In this document: positions 46,276-53,809 of the stretch, piece by piece
How the letters are laid out: the number at the start of each line of letters is the position of its first letter
How positions within the stretch are numbered: position 1 is the first letter of the stretch
Assembly (NCBI GenBank): GCA_965277695.1
Contig: CBDIDQ010000008.1
Location: 35,613 to 99,612 of the forward strand
DNA from: JABSOG01 sp965277695
Lineage (GTDB): Bacteria > Pseudomonadota > Gammaproteobacteria > Enterobacterales > Alteromonadaceae
DNA length: 64,000 nucleotides
Reading direction: 5' to 3'
Program-made: the position numbers and the translations under genes
Notes under the pieces: generated by a model
Databases searched by the model: none
What the model was told of the DNA's origin: nothing
Seen by the model: the letters and a program-made list of their open reading frames with translations, nothing else

Positions 46276-46803
46276 ATGAAAAAGATTTTATCAGTATTAG
46301 GATTAGTATTGGCATTTACTTTTGGTGCCAACGTTTTTGTCGCCAATGCGCTGGCAGGCGATCATCGTGATATGGCCCGAGGTGGACCGGGTATGATGAA
46401 AGCCATGTCAATTTTGTCAGAACTCGACTTGAGCGATGAGCAAAGAGCAGCGATTAAAAACCTGCGGCACGAAATCAAAGCGGCGTTTAAAGCCAATAAA
46501 GATGCTCACATAGATTTTCGTGATGAAATGAAAGCGCAAGTGCAGTCAGATCATTTTGATGAAACAGCGGTCAGAGAATTGCTCGCCAGTAAACAGCAAA
46601 AACGCATCGAAATGGGTGTGATGCACGCCAAAATGCGCAACGGCGTGTGGAATATCCTGACCGAAGAGCAACGTACATTAATGACTGAATTAATGGCCAA
46701 GCGCGGCGAACGCGGTCACCACAAAGGTAAACGTCATGGCCGTCACGGCGAGCGCCACAGCCACAGCCATGACCATGAAGCAGAACAAGAAGGTGACCAG
46801 TAG
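46276..46803 (+). CDS. cpxP: CpxP/Spy-family periplasmic protein with His-rich tail
   Basis: Periplasmic adaptor/chaperone of 175 residues. I start at ATG 46276, 7 bases after AGGAG; ATG 46270 is too close to it. The signal peptide ends near L-A-G. The two LTxxQ-type repeats read L-S-D-E-Q-R and L-T-E-E-Q-R. The last ~33 residues are rich in His, Arg and Lys (H-H-K-G-K-R-H-G-R-H ... H-S-H-S-H-D-H), a likely metal-binding tail not seen in the classic protein. Divergent from cpxRA. Confidence 0.87.
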   Translation: MKKILSVLGLVLAFTFGANVFVANALAGDHRDMARGGPGMMKAMSILSELDLSDEQRAAIKNLRHEIKAAFKANKDAHIDFRDEMKAQVQSDHFDETAVRELLASKQQKRIEMGVMHAKMRNGVWNILTEEQRTLMTELMAKRGERGHHKGKRHGRHGERHSHSHDHEAEQEGDQ

Positions 46804-46857
46804 CCGGGTATTTATGCCCGTATGTGTTTTGATTTCCCTTTTGAACAGGTTTGTTTG

Positions 46858-46890
46858 ACCCCTGGCGTTGTTTTGACGCTGGGGTTTTTT
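46858..46890 (+). terminator. Rho-independent terminator after cpxP
   Basis: ACCCC-tg-GCGT and ACGC-t-GGGGT form a bulged stem around TGTTTTG, followed by TTTTTTC. A smaller CGGG/CCCG hairpin lies just upstream at about 46806-46820. Confidence 0.75.
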
Positions 46891-46957
46891 CTTTGGTTAA
46901 GACTTGTTTTAGCTTATCCTTGGTTTTTTCTTTTATCTGTTTACTGACAAAACGCCC

Positions 46958-47836
46958 ATGACCTTAATCGATCACCTGCTTGAGCTGAGTGCTGACCCAA
47001 CCACTTTACTGGATACCATTACACTGAACGGCCAAGCTGTTATTGGCCAAGCTGTTACTGGCCAAGCTGTTGCAATCCACCAACAGGGTCATTATCGCTG
47101 GGTTTATACGGGCGACCAGTCGATTCAATCTGTTTTATCTTTAGATGCCCCAGAGCAACTGAATTTAATCAACCAGAATATGATGCTGGTAGCCTTATTA
47201 CTCTGCGATCAACCTCAGCGCATTCTCAATTTGGGTTTTGGTGGTGGTAGTTTTGAACGCTTCTTTACTGCCAGATATGCTGCTGCATCAATCGTTTCAG
47301 TTGATATTAATGTTGAGCTGGTGGCATTGGCGAAGCAATATTTGCAGGTACCCGCGCAATGGCCAGTGATCATTCAATCGGCAGATGACTTTTTACAGGG
47401 GAATTTACAGGGGAATTTACAGGGGAATTTACAGGGGAATTTACAGGGGAATTTACAGCAGAGTTTTAATAAAAAAGTGGGCACCTTTAACCTTATTCTC
47501 TGCGATATCTTTAACGGTGAATATCATGCTGATTGCGTCAATCAACAATCATTTTACGCAAATGCTGCGGCAAACCTCACCACTGACGGCGCGATGGCGA
47601 TCAATTTGGCACCCGAATCTGATCAAGCACTGATCAGCATTTTAGGTTTTGCCCGACAATACTTCACCACTGTGATGATCAGCAAGGTCACCAATCAACA
47701 AAATGTGGTGATGTTATTGGCAAAATCGGCTTTACCGACAATGGCTGAACTACAGTTACGGGCGGTGGATGCGGCTGATAAATGGCAGCTGGATTTTACT
47801 GATTGGTTGGCAGGGTTTAAATTGTTGCCTCGGTGA
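46958..47836 (+). CDS. Spermidine-synthase-like protein
   Basis: Rossmann-fold protein of 292 residues related to spermidine synthases and SAM methyltransferases. The cofactor motif reads I-L-N-L-G-F-G-G-G-S-F-E, followed by acidic S-V-D-I-N-V and the L-I-L-C-D-I-F strand. The N-terminal beta-domain of true SpeE is short. Two in-frame tandem repeats are embedded: three 15-base units (47030-47072, encoding G-Q-A-V) and five and a half 12-base units (47393-47458, encoding Q-G-N-L), the latter in a surface loop before the catalytic acid. Real activity is uncertain. Confidence 0.78.
   Translation: MTLIDHLLELSADPTTLLDTITLNGQAVIGQAVTGQAVAIHQQGHYRWVYTGDQSIQSVLSLDAPEQLNLINQNMMLVALLLCDQPQRILNLGFGGGSFERFFTARYAAASIVSVDINVELVALAKQYLQVPAQWPVIIQSADDFLQGNLQGNLQGNLQGNLQGNLQQSFNKKVGTFNLILCDIFNGEYHADCVNQQSFYANAAANLTTDGAMAINLAPESDQALISILGFARQYFTTVMISKVTNQQNVVMLLAKSALPTMAELQLRAVDAADKWQLDFTDWLAGFKLLPR
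47393..47458. repeat. 12-base tandem repeat TTACAGGGGAAT x5.5, in frame
   Basis: Five exact units followed by TTACAG, inside the spermidine-synthase-like gene, encoding repeated L-Q-G-N. Exact identity points to recent slippage or unequal exchange. Confidence 0.95.
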
Positions 47837-47886
47837 GTCAGTTTGCCTAGCTACGCAATAATAGCGGCTATTGCAGTCATCAGGTG

Positions 47887-47932
47887 AAAGCTCTAGAATA
47901 TCAACGCTCTTTAGCTTTTGGGCTATTTTTTT
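47887..47932 (+). terminator. Possible terminator of the spermidine-synthase-like gene
   Basis: AAAGCT (47887-47892) pairs with AGCTTT (47913-47918), or TAGC with GCTA (47912-47925), followed by a run of seven T (47926-47932). The stems are weak. If real, it marks where the retron transcript must begin further on. Confidence 0.4.
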
Positions 47933-48117
47933 CAGCCTGGTCGGGCGATTAGCCAGACCCAAACTTATTGAACGGGAATACGGTTGCGAAAGCTTCGCAT
48001 CCTCAACTCGTTCCTCGCTGAGGATGCGAAGCTTTCGCTTCCTCTGGTAAAGGGCAATATGCCCGGTACAAACGTTGTGCCGGGCATTTCCACCAAAATG
48101 ACACTTTCAGGGCTTGG
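47933..48117 (+). ncRNA. Candidate retron msr-msd RNA
   Basis: Located directly upstream of the reverse transcriptase, as retron RNAs are. It holds a perfect 20-bp stem (47986-48005 with 48019-48038, 13-nt loop) suited to be the msd stem, and a 13-bp hairpin with one G-U at 48059-48087. A small CTGG/CCAG stem lies at about 47937-47956 in the presumed msr part. A weak a1/a2 pair may be AGCCTGG near 47935 with CAGGGCT near 48108 (six of seven positions). No convincing longer a1/a2 pair was found, so the exact ends and branching G are unknown. Confidence 0.5.
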
Positions 48118-49098
48118 ATGAGTATCTACCAAACATTATTGTTATCTGAACTGCTGAAACAAGATGATGAAAAAAAGCTCGTGGCTATCGACAAAAAAGC
48201 ACTTGATTCTATTATCAAGTCTGCGCCTAAAATGTATCAGGTTTATACTATTCCCAAACGTACTCACGGCCACAGAGTCATTGCCCATCCAGCCAGACCC
48301 TTAAAGCGCTGTCAAAGAGCACTTAATCCCCTATTGGCTGAATTGCTGCCAGTTCATGACGCGGCTTATGCTTATAGAATTGGGCGAGGTATCCGTGATA
48401 ACGCCAAACGGCATCAAAAGTCCCGTTACTTGCTTAAGCTCGATTTTGTTGATTTTTTTAATAGCATTACTCCGGAATTGTTTTTTACTGTACTCGAACA
48501 AATGCAGATTGAATTGCCGGATATCGACAAAAAAATGTTGACGCAACTGCTTTTCTGGAGTCCGAGTAAAACAGACGACAGTAAACTTATTCTCAGTGTC
48601 GGTGCCCCCAGCTCGCCTTTGATATCTAATTTTATGATGGTTCAGTTTGATCAGGCAATGCACACTTTATGTGTAGCCAAAGCTGTTCAATATACCCGTT
48701 ATGCCGATGATATATTTTTTTCCACTAGCAGCAAAAATCAGTTGTTTGATTTGCCTGAGCAGATAGCCACTTTACTTGATGAATTATATGGCAAGAGCAT
48801 CACTATAAACGAAATGAAAACGGCTTTTTCTTCAAAGCGTCACAACCGCCATGTGACCGGGGTCACGCTGACCAATGATGATCAGTTATCTTTGGGCAGA
48901 AAACGTAAAAGAGTGATATCGTCTCTGGTTCACCGTTTTTCATTGGGTATTTTGGATGATGACGATATTAGCCACCTTAAAGGTTTGCTCAGCTTTGCCA
49001 GAAGTATAGAAAATGATTTTGTTATCCGGTTAGAAAAAAAATACAATAAAAACACCCTCCAGGCGATTGATAAATACAGGCTTCAGCCAGATGAATGA
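48118..49098 (+). CDS. Retron-type reverse transcriptase
   Basis: Makes msDNA from the adjacent RNA. The protein has 326 residues, the usual retron size. The retron-specific N-A-x-x-H motif is present (D-N-A-K-R-H), as is the catalytic Y-A-D-D in Y-T-R-Y-A-D-D-I-F-F. The Y-region motif V-T-G (R-H-V-T-G-V-T-L-T) precedes the basic thumb R-K-R-K-R. The first catalytic Asp lies in K-L-D-F-V-D-F-F-N-S-I. ATG 48118 has only a weak ribosome-binding site. Its end overlaps the ATPase start by 8 bp. The layout is that of type I-A (Ec78/Eco7-like) retrons. Confidence 0.95.
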   Translation: MSIYQTLLLSELLKQDDEKKLVAIDKKALDSIIKSAPKMYQVYTIPKRTHGHRVIAHPARPLKRCQRALNPLLAELLPVHDAAYAYRIGRGIRDNAKRHQKSRYLLKLDFVDFFNSITPELFFTVLEQMQIELPDIDKKMLTQLLFWSPSKTDDSKLILSVGAPSSPLISNFMMVQFDQAMHTLCVAKAVQYTRYADDIFFSTSSKNQLFDLPEQIATLLDELYGKSITINEMKTAFSSKRHNRHVTGVTLTNDDQLSLGRKRKRVISSLVHRFSLGILDDDDISHLKGLLSFARSIENDFVIRLEKKYNKNTLQAIDKYRLQPDE

Positions 49099-50734
49099 TT
49101 ATACCCGTAAAGTTCCCAGAGCGATTAAAGTACTGTTAAAAAAAGCCGAACAGGGCGATGTCAAAGCACAGTTCCAATTGGCTGAATATTATAATGAAGG
49201 CAAGTTTGTTGAAAAAGACGAGGCGGTGGCTGCTGATTATTTTGCTCAAGTGGTGGAACAAAGCAAAACCTTTGAGCCTAAAGTGCAATCTATTGATTTG
49301 TTTGGTTTCAGGCGCTTCAAAAAGCAAAAAATTAAACTTCATCCTCAAACCACTATTTTTGTTGGTAATAATGGCTCAGGAAAAACCACCATTGTCGAAG
49401 GCTTGTCATTGTCGTTATCTTGGCTGGCGGCGCTGATTAAAAATAGAAATAGTGCGGGTCATTATATGGATAAGTATGATGTTAACAATAACCCCGCTAT
49501 TTCGTTTGCTGTTGTTACCACCGCGTTATCGGTGCAACGTAGTTTGAATTATCCGTTGACGTTAGCCAGACCTAAATCTGGCTGTGTTAGCAAACAAAAA
49601 AATGAATTGTCTGGCTTCAGGCAATTAGCTGAAATTTTCAGGCATGGCAATGCTGATGTCAGCGATTTTGGATTGCCGATTGTTGCCTATTATTCTGTGG
49701 GTCGTGCGGTTGAAGTGACAGAAGCTGATTTTTATCATGCCAAAAAACAGGGCAATAAAAAGGGCTGGCATAAGTTTGATGCTTATTCTGAGCAGGACGA
49801 ATCAAAAAACTTCCGTGAATTTCTCATGTGGTTTATTCGTATTGACAATATCACTAAAAATGATGAGCCAGATAAAGCCGCAATTATTGTGCTGGAAACT
49901 GAAATTGATCTTCGCCAGCAGATGAGGGCACAACTCGATTTAGATAATGATGCTAATAAGACCCTTGATGATAAATTGAAACTTCAAATTGCCACGGCAC
50001 AAGCAAAGTTGGCGACGTTAGTTAACCCCGTTGAAAAAGAGGACAAATTACATCTGGCAATGGCAGAAAAAGTTAAAGAAGCCATTTATGCCTTTATCCC
50101 CTCACTGAGCAATATCAGAATGAAGCATTCGGTCAACGGTATTGATATGTTGATGGACAAGGATGGTATTACAATCAGTGCTTTGCAGTTATCTCAAGGT
50201 GAAAAATCGCTGTTTTCTCTGGTCGGCGATATTGCCAGACGTTTAGTGATGTTAAATCCGGCAGTAGATAAAAACCCGTTACATGGCAAAGGCATTGTTA
50301 TTATTGATGAAATTGACTTACATTTGCATCCACTGTGGCAGCAAAAAGTGGTGGGACAACTTAATCAGACCTTTCCAAACATTCAGTTTATTTTGACGAC
50401 TCATAGTCCACAAGTACTGTCTACCGTCAAAAAGGAGCATATTCGATTGCTAAGTACGCATGAAGGAGAAACTGTGTGCATGATGCCAATAGGAGAAACT
50501 TATGGGTCAGCAAGTAATGACTTATTGGTTGAGGTGATGGAGACGCAGGCAAGGCCACCGATTGAAAGTGTGTTACGTATTGAGGAATATATGAAGTTAA
50601 TTGATTTGGCTCAGCATACCACTGAAAAAGGCATTGCGTTAAGAAAACGATTGGATGAATTACTGGGTAAAGATCACCATGAGCTGATGAAAGCAGACAG
50701 AAAAATAGCCAGAAAAGCGTTGCTTAAATCATGA
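49091..50734 (+). CDS. Retron effector ATPase (PtuA-like), Sel1-like N-terminus
   Basis: AAA/SMC-type ATPase, 547 residues from ATG 49091 (a TTG at 49067 would add eight). The first ~45 residues form one Sel1-like repeat: A-E-Q-G-D-V-K-A-Q-F-Q-L-A-E-Y-Y-N-E-G, then D-E-A-V-A-A-D-Y-F. ATPase motifs follow: Walker A G-N-N-G-S-G-K-T-T, signature L-S-Q-G-E-K-S-L, Walker B I-V-I-I-D-E-I-D-L-H-L-H-P and switch T-T-H-S-P-Q-V. In Septu and Ec78-like retrons PtuA partners PtuB, and the complex is released to act when phage disturbs the msDNA. The stop overlaps the next start (ATGA). Confidence 0.9.
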   Translation: MNDYTRKVPRAIKVLLKKAEQGDVKAQFQLAEYYNEGKFVEKDEAVAADYFAQVVEQSKTFEPKVQSIDLFGFRRFKKQKIKLHPQTTIFVGNNGSGKTTIVEGLSLSLSWLAALIKNRNSAGHYMDKYDVNNNPAISFAVVTTALSVQRSLNYPLTLARPKSGCVSKQKNELSGFRQLAEIFRHGNADVSDFGLPIVAYYSVGRAVEVTEADFYHAKKQGNKKGWHKFDAYSEQDESKNFREFLMWFIRIDNITKNDEPDKAAIIVLETEIDLRQQMRAQLDLDNDANKTLDDKLKLQIATAQAKLATLVNPVEKEDKLHLAMAEKVKEAIYAFIPSLSNIRMKHSVNGIDMLMDKDGITISALQLSQGEKSLFSLVGDIARRLVMLNPAVDKNPLHGKGIVIIDEIDLHLHPLWQQKVVGQLNQTFPNIQFILTTHSPQVLSTVKKEHIRLLSTHEGETVCMMPIGETYGSASNDLLVEVMETQARPPIESVLRIEEYMKLIDLAQHTTEKGIALRKRLDELLGKDHHELMKADRKIARKALLKS

Positions 50735-51441
50735 GGTATTTGGTTAAAACTGCATTAGGTAGTAAGGTGCTGGAGCGTCAGGAAAACATCGGTGTGCCGC
50801 AGTCTAAGAAAGAAGCTAATGACCGATGGCACGAATTTGGCAAAAAAAGCACGGTGCGAAATAAGATTTTAGCGCAGCAGTTGGGTTTATGTGGTTATAC
50901 CGAGTTTCAAATTAATGAATTTTGTTCGATCAGTGGTAGTGATGCCAAGCAAGGCTGTCATATTGAACATGTCAAACTTAAATCAGAGTATCCGCAACAG
51001 ACTTTTGATTATTTTAATTTAATTATATCGGTATTAAGTGACGCTGATTTAAAATACTTCAAGATGGGTAAGTTTGGTGATGTCAGATATTTTGGCGGGC
51101 ATCATAAAGATAGAGATAATGACTTTAGTGCGGTAAATTTTATATCGCCTTTGGATCAAGATTGTAGTCATTATTTTCAGTTTATTGAGGATTCAGGTGA
51201 GGTAGTTCCTGCGGTTTTACTTGATGAAATAGAAAGTCAGAAGGCTAAATATACCATTGAGTTACTGAATTTAAATCATTCCTTTTTAAAAAATCAACGC
51301 AAGAAAAGAATGGCTGAAGTCGCTGAGGATATAGACGGCCTTAAAGACCGTGATAAACTCAACGAGATTAGAAATTACGAGTTAGGTGTTCATGGTGACA
51401 AATTGTTTTCATTTCCATCAGCCGTAGCATCAATTTTTTAG
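50731..51441 (+). CDS. Retron HNH-type effector (PtuB-like)
   Basis: Protein of 236 residues, expected nuclease partner of the ATPase. It follows the TIGR02646/PtuB plan: a basic N-terminus, C-G-Y-T-E, then C-H-I-E-H-V-K-L-K-S with the HNH His pair. F-D-Y-F-N-L-I lies in the position of the HNH Asn. A later G-G-H-H-K-D and N-F-I-S-P-L-D are also typical. It is translationally coupled to the ATPase by a 4-base overlap. The only following gene is convergent, so the retron operon ends here. Confidence 0.88.
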   Translation: MRYLVKTALGSKVLERQENIGVPQSKKEANDRWHEFGKKSTVRNKILAQQLGLCGYTEFQINEFCSISGSDAKQGCHIEHVKLKSEYPQQTFDYFNLIISVLSDADLKYFKMGKFGDVRYFGGHHKDRDNDFSAVNFISPLDQDCSHYFQFIEDSGEVVPAVLLDEIESQKAKYTIELLNLNHSFLKNQRKKRMAEVAEDIDGLKDRDKLNEIRNYELGVHGDKLFSFPSAVASIF

Positions 51442-51457
51442 GTATGGAAGATATTGC

Positions 51458-52648
51458 TTAAGTTAGCAAGATATCGACGGAAACATGACGAGACCCATCA
51501 ACGCAAGAAACCCGGTCAACCTGTAACTGCTGTGCCTGATTAAATAGCATAAATTGTTGCAAACTGGGTTTTAACGCTTGTAAAAACTCATCAATTTTCG
51601 GCGTTTCAAGGTGCAAATGTTTCACCTGTAAAATGCCGCTTTTTCTGTTCATCTTCACATCCATTCGTCCGGCAAACTGTTGCCCCCATAATAGCGGTAA
51701 GCTGAAATAGCCGTATTGACGTTTGTCAGCAGGCACATAACATTCAATTTGATAGTCAAAACCGAACAGCTCCAACGTACGTTTACGTTGGATCAACAGG
51801 TTGTCAAAGGGCGAGAGAATTTTAACTTTGCTGCGGGTTAAGCTTTGCGATAACAAGTCGGTGACGTCGGGTAGGGCGTAATATTGCTGTTTGTTAACCT
51901 CAACAGAGATTAATTGACCCGCTGCCAGCATTTGTTCGCAGTGTTTTTTTATCGTCGCTTTGATGCCTTTGAGTAAATAGCAGATGTGCTCTGGTTTGGC
52001 GATGCCATGGGCGCTGAGAAAGCGACTGATCAGATGTTGATAATACTCGTTGTCGCTAGGGATAGTTGTGTTGATATTACTTGGTAATACTCGCTCGGAC
52101 AGGTCGTAAACTTTCTGAAAGCCCTGACGTTTTACCACCATCAGCTCGCCTTCCATAAACAATTGTTCTAAGGCTTTTTTGGCCGGTTTCCAGTCCCACC
52201 AGCCAGTGTTACGCTGCGTTTTATGCTCAAAATCTTTGGCTTGTAACGGCCCTTCGGCGGTGATGCGCTGTAATATTTGCTGCGCCAATTGCGGGTCTTT
52301 ATCAAACCAGTGTTTGTCGCCTGATGCAATGGCACGTTTACGCGGTAAGCTGAAACGATAATCACGCATTGGCAAATAAGCGGCGGCGTGAGACCAGTAT
52401 TCAAAGATTTGTTTGTCTTGCTGTAACTGCTCTAGCTGTGTGGAGTGATAGTTATTCACCCGGTTCCACAGGCTGTGATGATGGGCACGCTCAACCACCG
52501 ATATGGAATCTATTTGAACATAACCGAGTTGTTCAATGGCATCAAGCAGGGCATTTTTACCACTGTTAACTTTAAGCGGTTTATGAATGGCTTGGCTGAG
52601 CAGCGCGATTTTTCTGGCTTGTGCCAGTGTCAGCTCGGTAGTCACCAT
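51458..52648 (-). CDS. Crosslink-repair DNA glycosylase, YcaQ/AlkX-like
   Basis: HTH_42 winged-helix glycosylase of 396 residues that unhooks alkylated or crosslinked bases. The catalytic Q-hydrophobic-D motif appears as Y-V-Q-I-D-S-I (about 54-58), which fits AlkX/YcaQ (QxD) better than AlkZ (QxQ). The motif H-S-L-W-N-R follows; K-I-L-S-P-F-D-N-L is a further family segment. The start overlaps the end of the cupin gene by 7 bp, so the two are cotranscribed. Confidence 0.85.
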   Translation of the reverse strand: MVTTELTLAQARKIALLSQAIHKPLKVNSGKNALLDAIEQLGYVQIDSISVVERAHHHSLWNRVNNYHSTQLEQLQQDKQIFEYWSHAAAYLPMRDYRFSLPRKRAIASGDKHWFDKDPQLAQQILQRITAEGPLQAKDFEHKTQRNTGWWDWKPAKKALEQLFMEGELMVVKRQGFQKVYDLSERVLPSNINTTIPSDNEYYQHLISRFLSAHGIAKPEHICYLLKGIKATIKKHCEQMLAAGQLISVEVNKQQYYALPDVTDLLSQSLTRSKVKILSPFDNLLIQRKRTLELFGFDYQIECYVPADKRQYGYFSLPLLWGQQFAGRMDVKMNRKSGILQVKHLHLETPKIDEFLQALKPSLQQFMLFNQAQQLQVDRVSCVDGSRHVSVDILLT

Positions 52649-53067
52649 TGATTAATAACATCCTTAGCGACAGTCTTGTCTTGAGGACGTTCAATGCTAT
52701 GTTCTGTGGGTTGAGGTGTGACTGTCATCACTTTTACCCCTTCTGGCGATTCAAAACGATGCCACAACCCTTGCGGAACAACGAATAAGCCACCAGCATT
52801 TAATTTGTGCCCAACTTCGATGTTATCGGATAACAAAACCAGCGTGGTTTCGCCCTCAACCACCATCACAATTTCATCGCCTTGCTCATGACGTTCCCAC
52901 TCACTCAAACCAGCATAATGGGCGATAAATACCCCACCATCGCGATACTCAGATAATAATCCAAAAGCGCCCTGAATTTCTTCATCTGTGGTTTGTGGTG
53001 TTCGACTGGCAAAAAACGTTAGCTGTGCCAGCTGGTCGTTAATATTTATCGGCGTGGCTTTTGGCAT
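52642..53067 (-). CDS. Single-domain cupin protein
   Basis: Small cupin of 141 residues. The motif-1 region reads G-L-S-E-W-E-R-H-E-Q-G-D-E-I-V-M-V-V-E-G and motif 2 G-G-L-F-V-V-P-Q-G-L-W-H-R-F, with the expected His/Glu metal ligands. Substrate unknown. It lies upstream of and overlaps the glycosylase gene, suggesting one transcript, but a joint function is not evident. Confidence 0.82.
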   Translation of the reverse strand: MPKATPININDQLAQLTFFASRTPQTTDEEIQGAFGLLSEYRDGGVFIAHYAGLSEWERHEQGDEIVMVVEGETTLVLLSDNIEVGHKLNAGGLFVVPQGLWHRFESPEGVKVMTVTPQPTEHSIERPQDKTVAKDVINQW

Positions 53068-53182
53068 GTGAGGTTCCCGGCAAATTGGATGGCTTGAGCT
53101 GTATCAAACGAGCAGGGAATAATAAGGTTTGCGTTGTTTTGTGGTCAAGGGTTAATTTTTAAATCTGTTTGCAACGCTTTCG

Positions 53183-53222
53183 TTTTACAACAGATTTGTT
53201 TTAAAACAAATCTGTTGTAAAA
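53183..53222. terminator. Perfect 40-bp palindrome, probable terminator
   Basis: TTTTACAACAGATTTGTTTT (53183-53202) is followed without loop by its exact complement (53203-53222). It lies just past the stop of the minus-strand TonB-like gene, and A/T runs flank it on both sides. A terminator is the simplest reading; a protein-binding site is possible. Confidence 0.45.
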
Positions 53223-53231
53223 ATTTATTAA

Positions 53232-53648
53232 TCAAGTCATATCAAAATCAAGCTGAACACTTAACCCGGTATTTTTAACCGCCACACCATTGACCATTTT
53301 GGTTTTGTATTGCCAGTTTGATAATGCTTTGACTGCGTGTTGGTCAAAAATGCCAGTTGGGTAAGATTGCAGCACCTTGATGTTTTGCGGCTTGCCCAGT
53401 TCGTTGACGTCAAAAGACAGTTTGACAAAACCTTCAATGCCTTGTTGCGCCGCTTTAGCTGGGTAATCAGGGTTGACGAATACCACGTCATCATCAAAAG
53501 CGCGGTCAAAAATCGTGGCGTGGTTTTGCGCGGTATTACTGGTCGCAGTGCTGGTGGCAGTACAAGCACTTAATAACACACTGAAGGCCACGGGAAAGGT
53601 CAGTGCGGGGATAAGTCGTGTCAGTGTGGGTTTCAATGGTTTCTCCAA
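53232..53648 (-). CDS. TonB C-terminal-domain lipoprotein
   Basis: Protein of 138 residues with a lipobox (L-L-S-A-C) after a hydrophobic segment. A TonB-type C-terminal domain follows: G-I-E-G-F-V-K-L-S-F-D-V-N-E-L-G-K-P and A-L-S-N-W-Q-Y-K. The Pro-rich spacer and the N-terminal anchor of true TonB are missing, so it is probably not an energy transducer for transport but a stand-alone TonB_C protein. Monocistronic. Confidence 0.82.
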   Translation of the reverse strand: MEKPLKPTLTRLIPALTFPVAFSVLLSACTATSTATSNTAQNHATIFDRAFDDDVVFVNPDYPAKAAQQGIEGFVKLSFDVNELGKPQNIKVLQSYPTGIFDQHAVKALSNWQYKTKMVNGVAVKNTGLSVQLDFDMT

Positions 53649-53809
53649 GAAAAATAAATCTGTTAATGTATAAGGAAATTTGGAGCGCGGATTTTAGTCG
53701 AAACTAACCGAATTGGCAACACTGTTGTGGTGTGAGGTCGGACATCTGGGTTGAATGGCTTAAAAGTGGCTTGTGGGCGGAGCATTTATCTCCGCCTGTG
53801 TTGCTTATT

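Noticed and set aside
47393..47458. Regular repeat array that could suggest CRISPR
   Set aside because: The 12-base units are contiguous without spacers and in frame within a gene; no cas genes are nearby.
47837..51457. Search for transposon or integrase signs around the retron
   Set aside because: No terminal inverted repeats, target duplications, integrase or tRNA were seen at either edge, so I do not call a mobile element.
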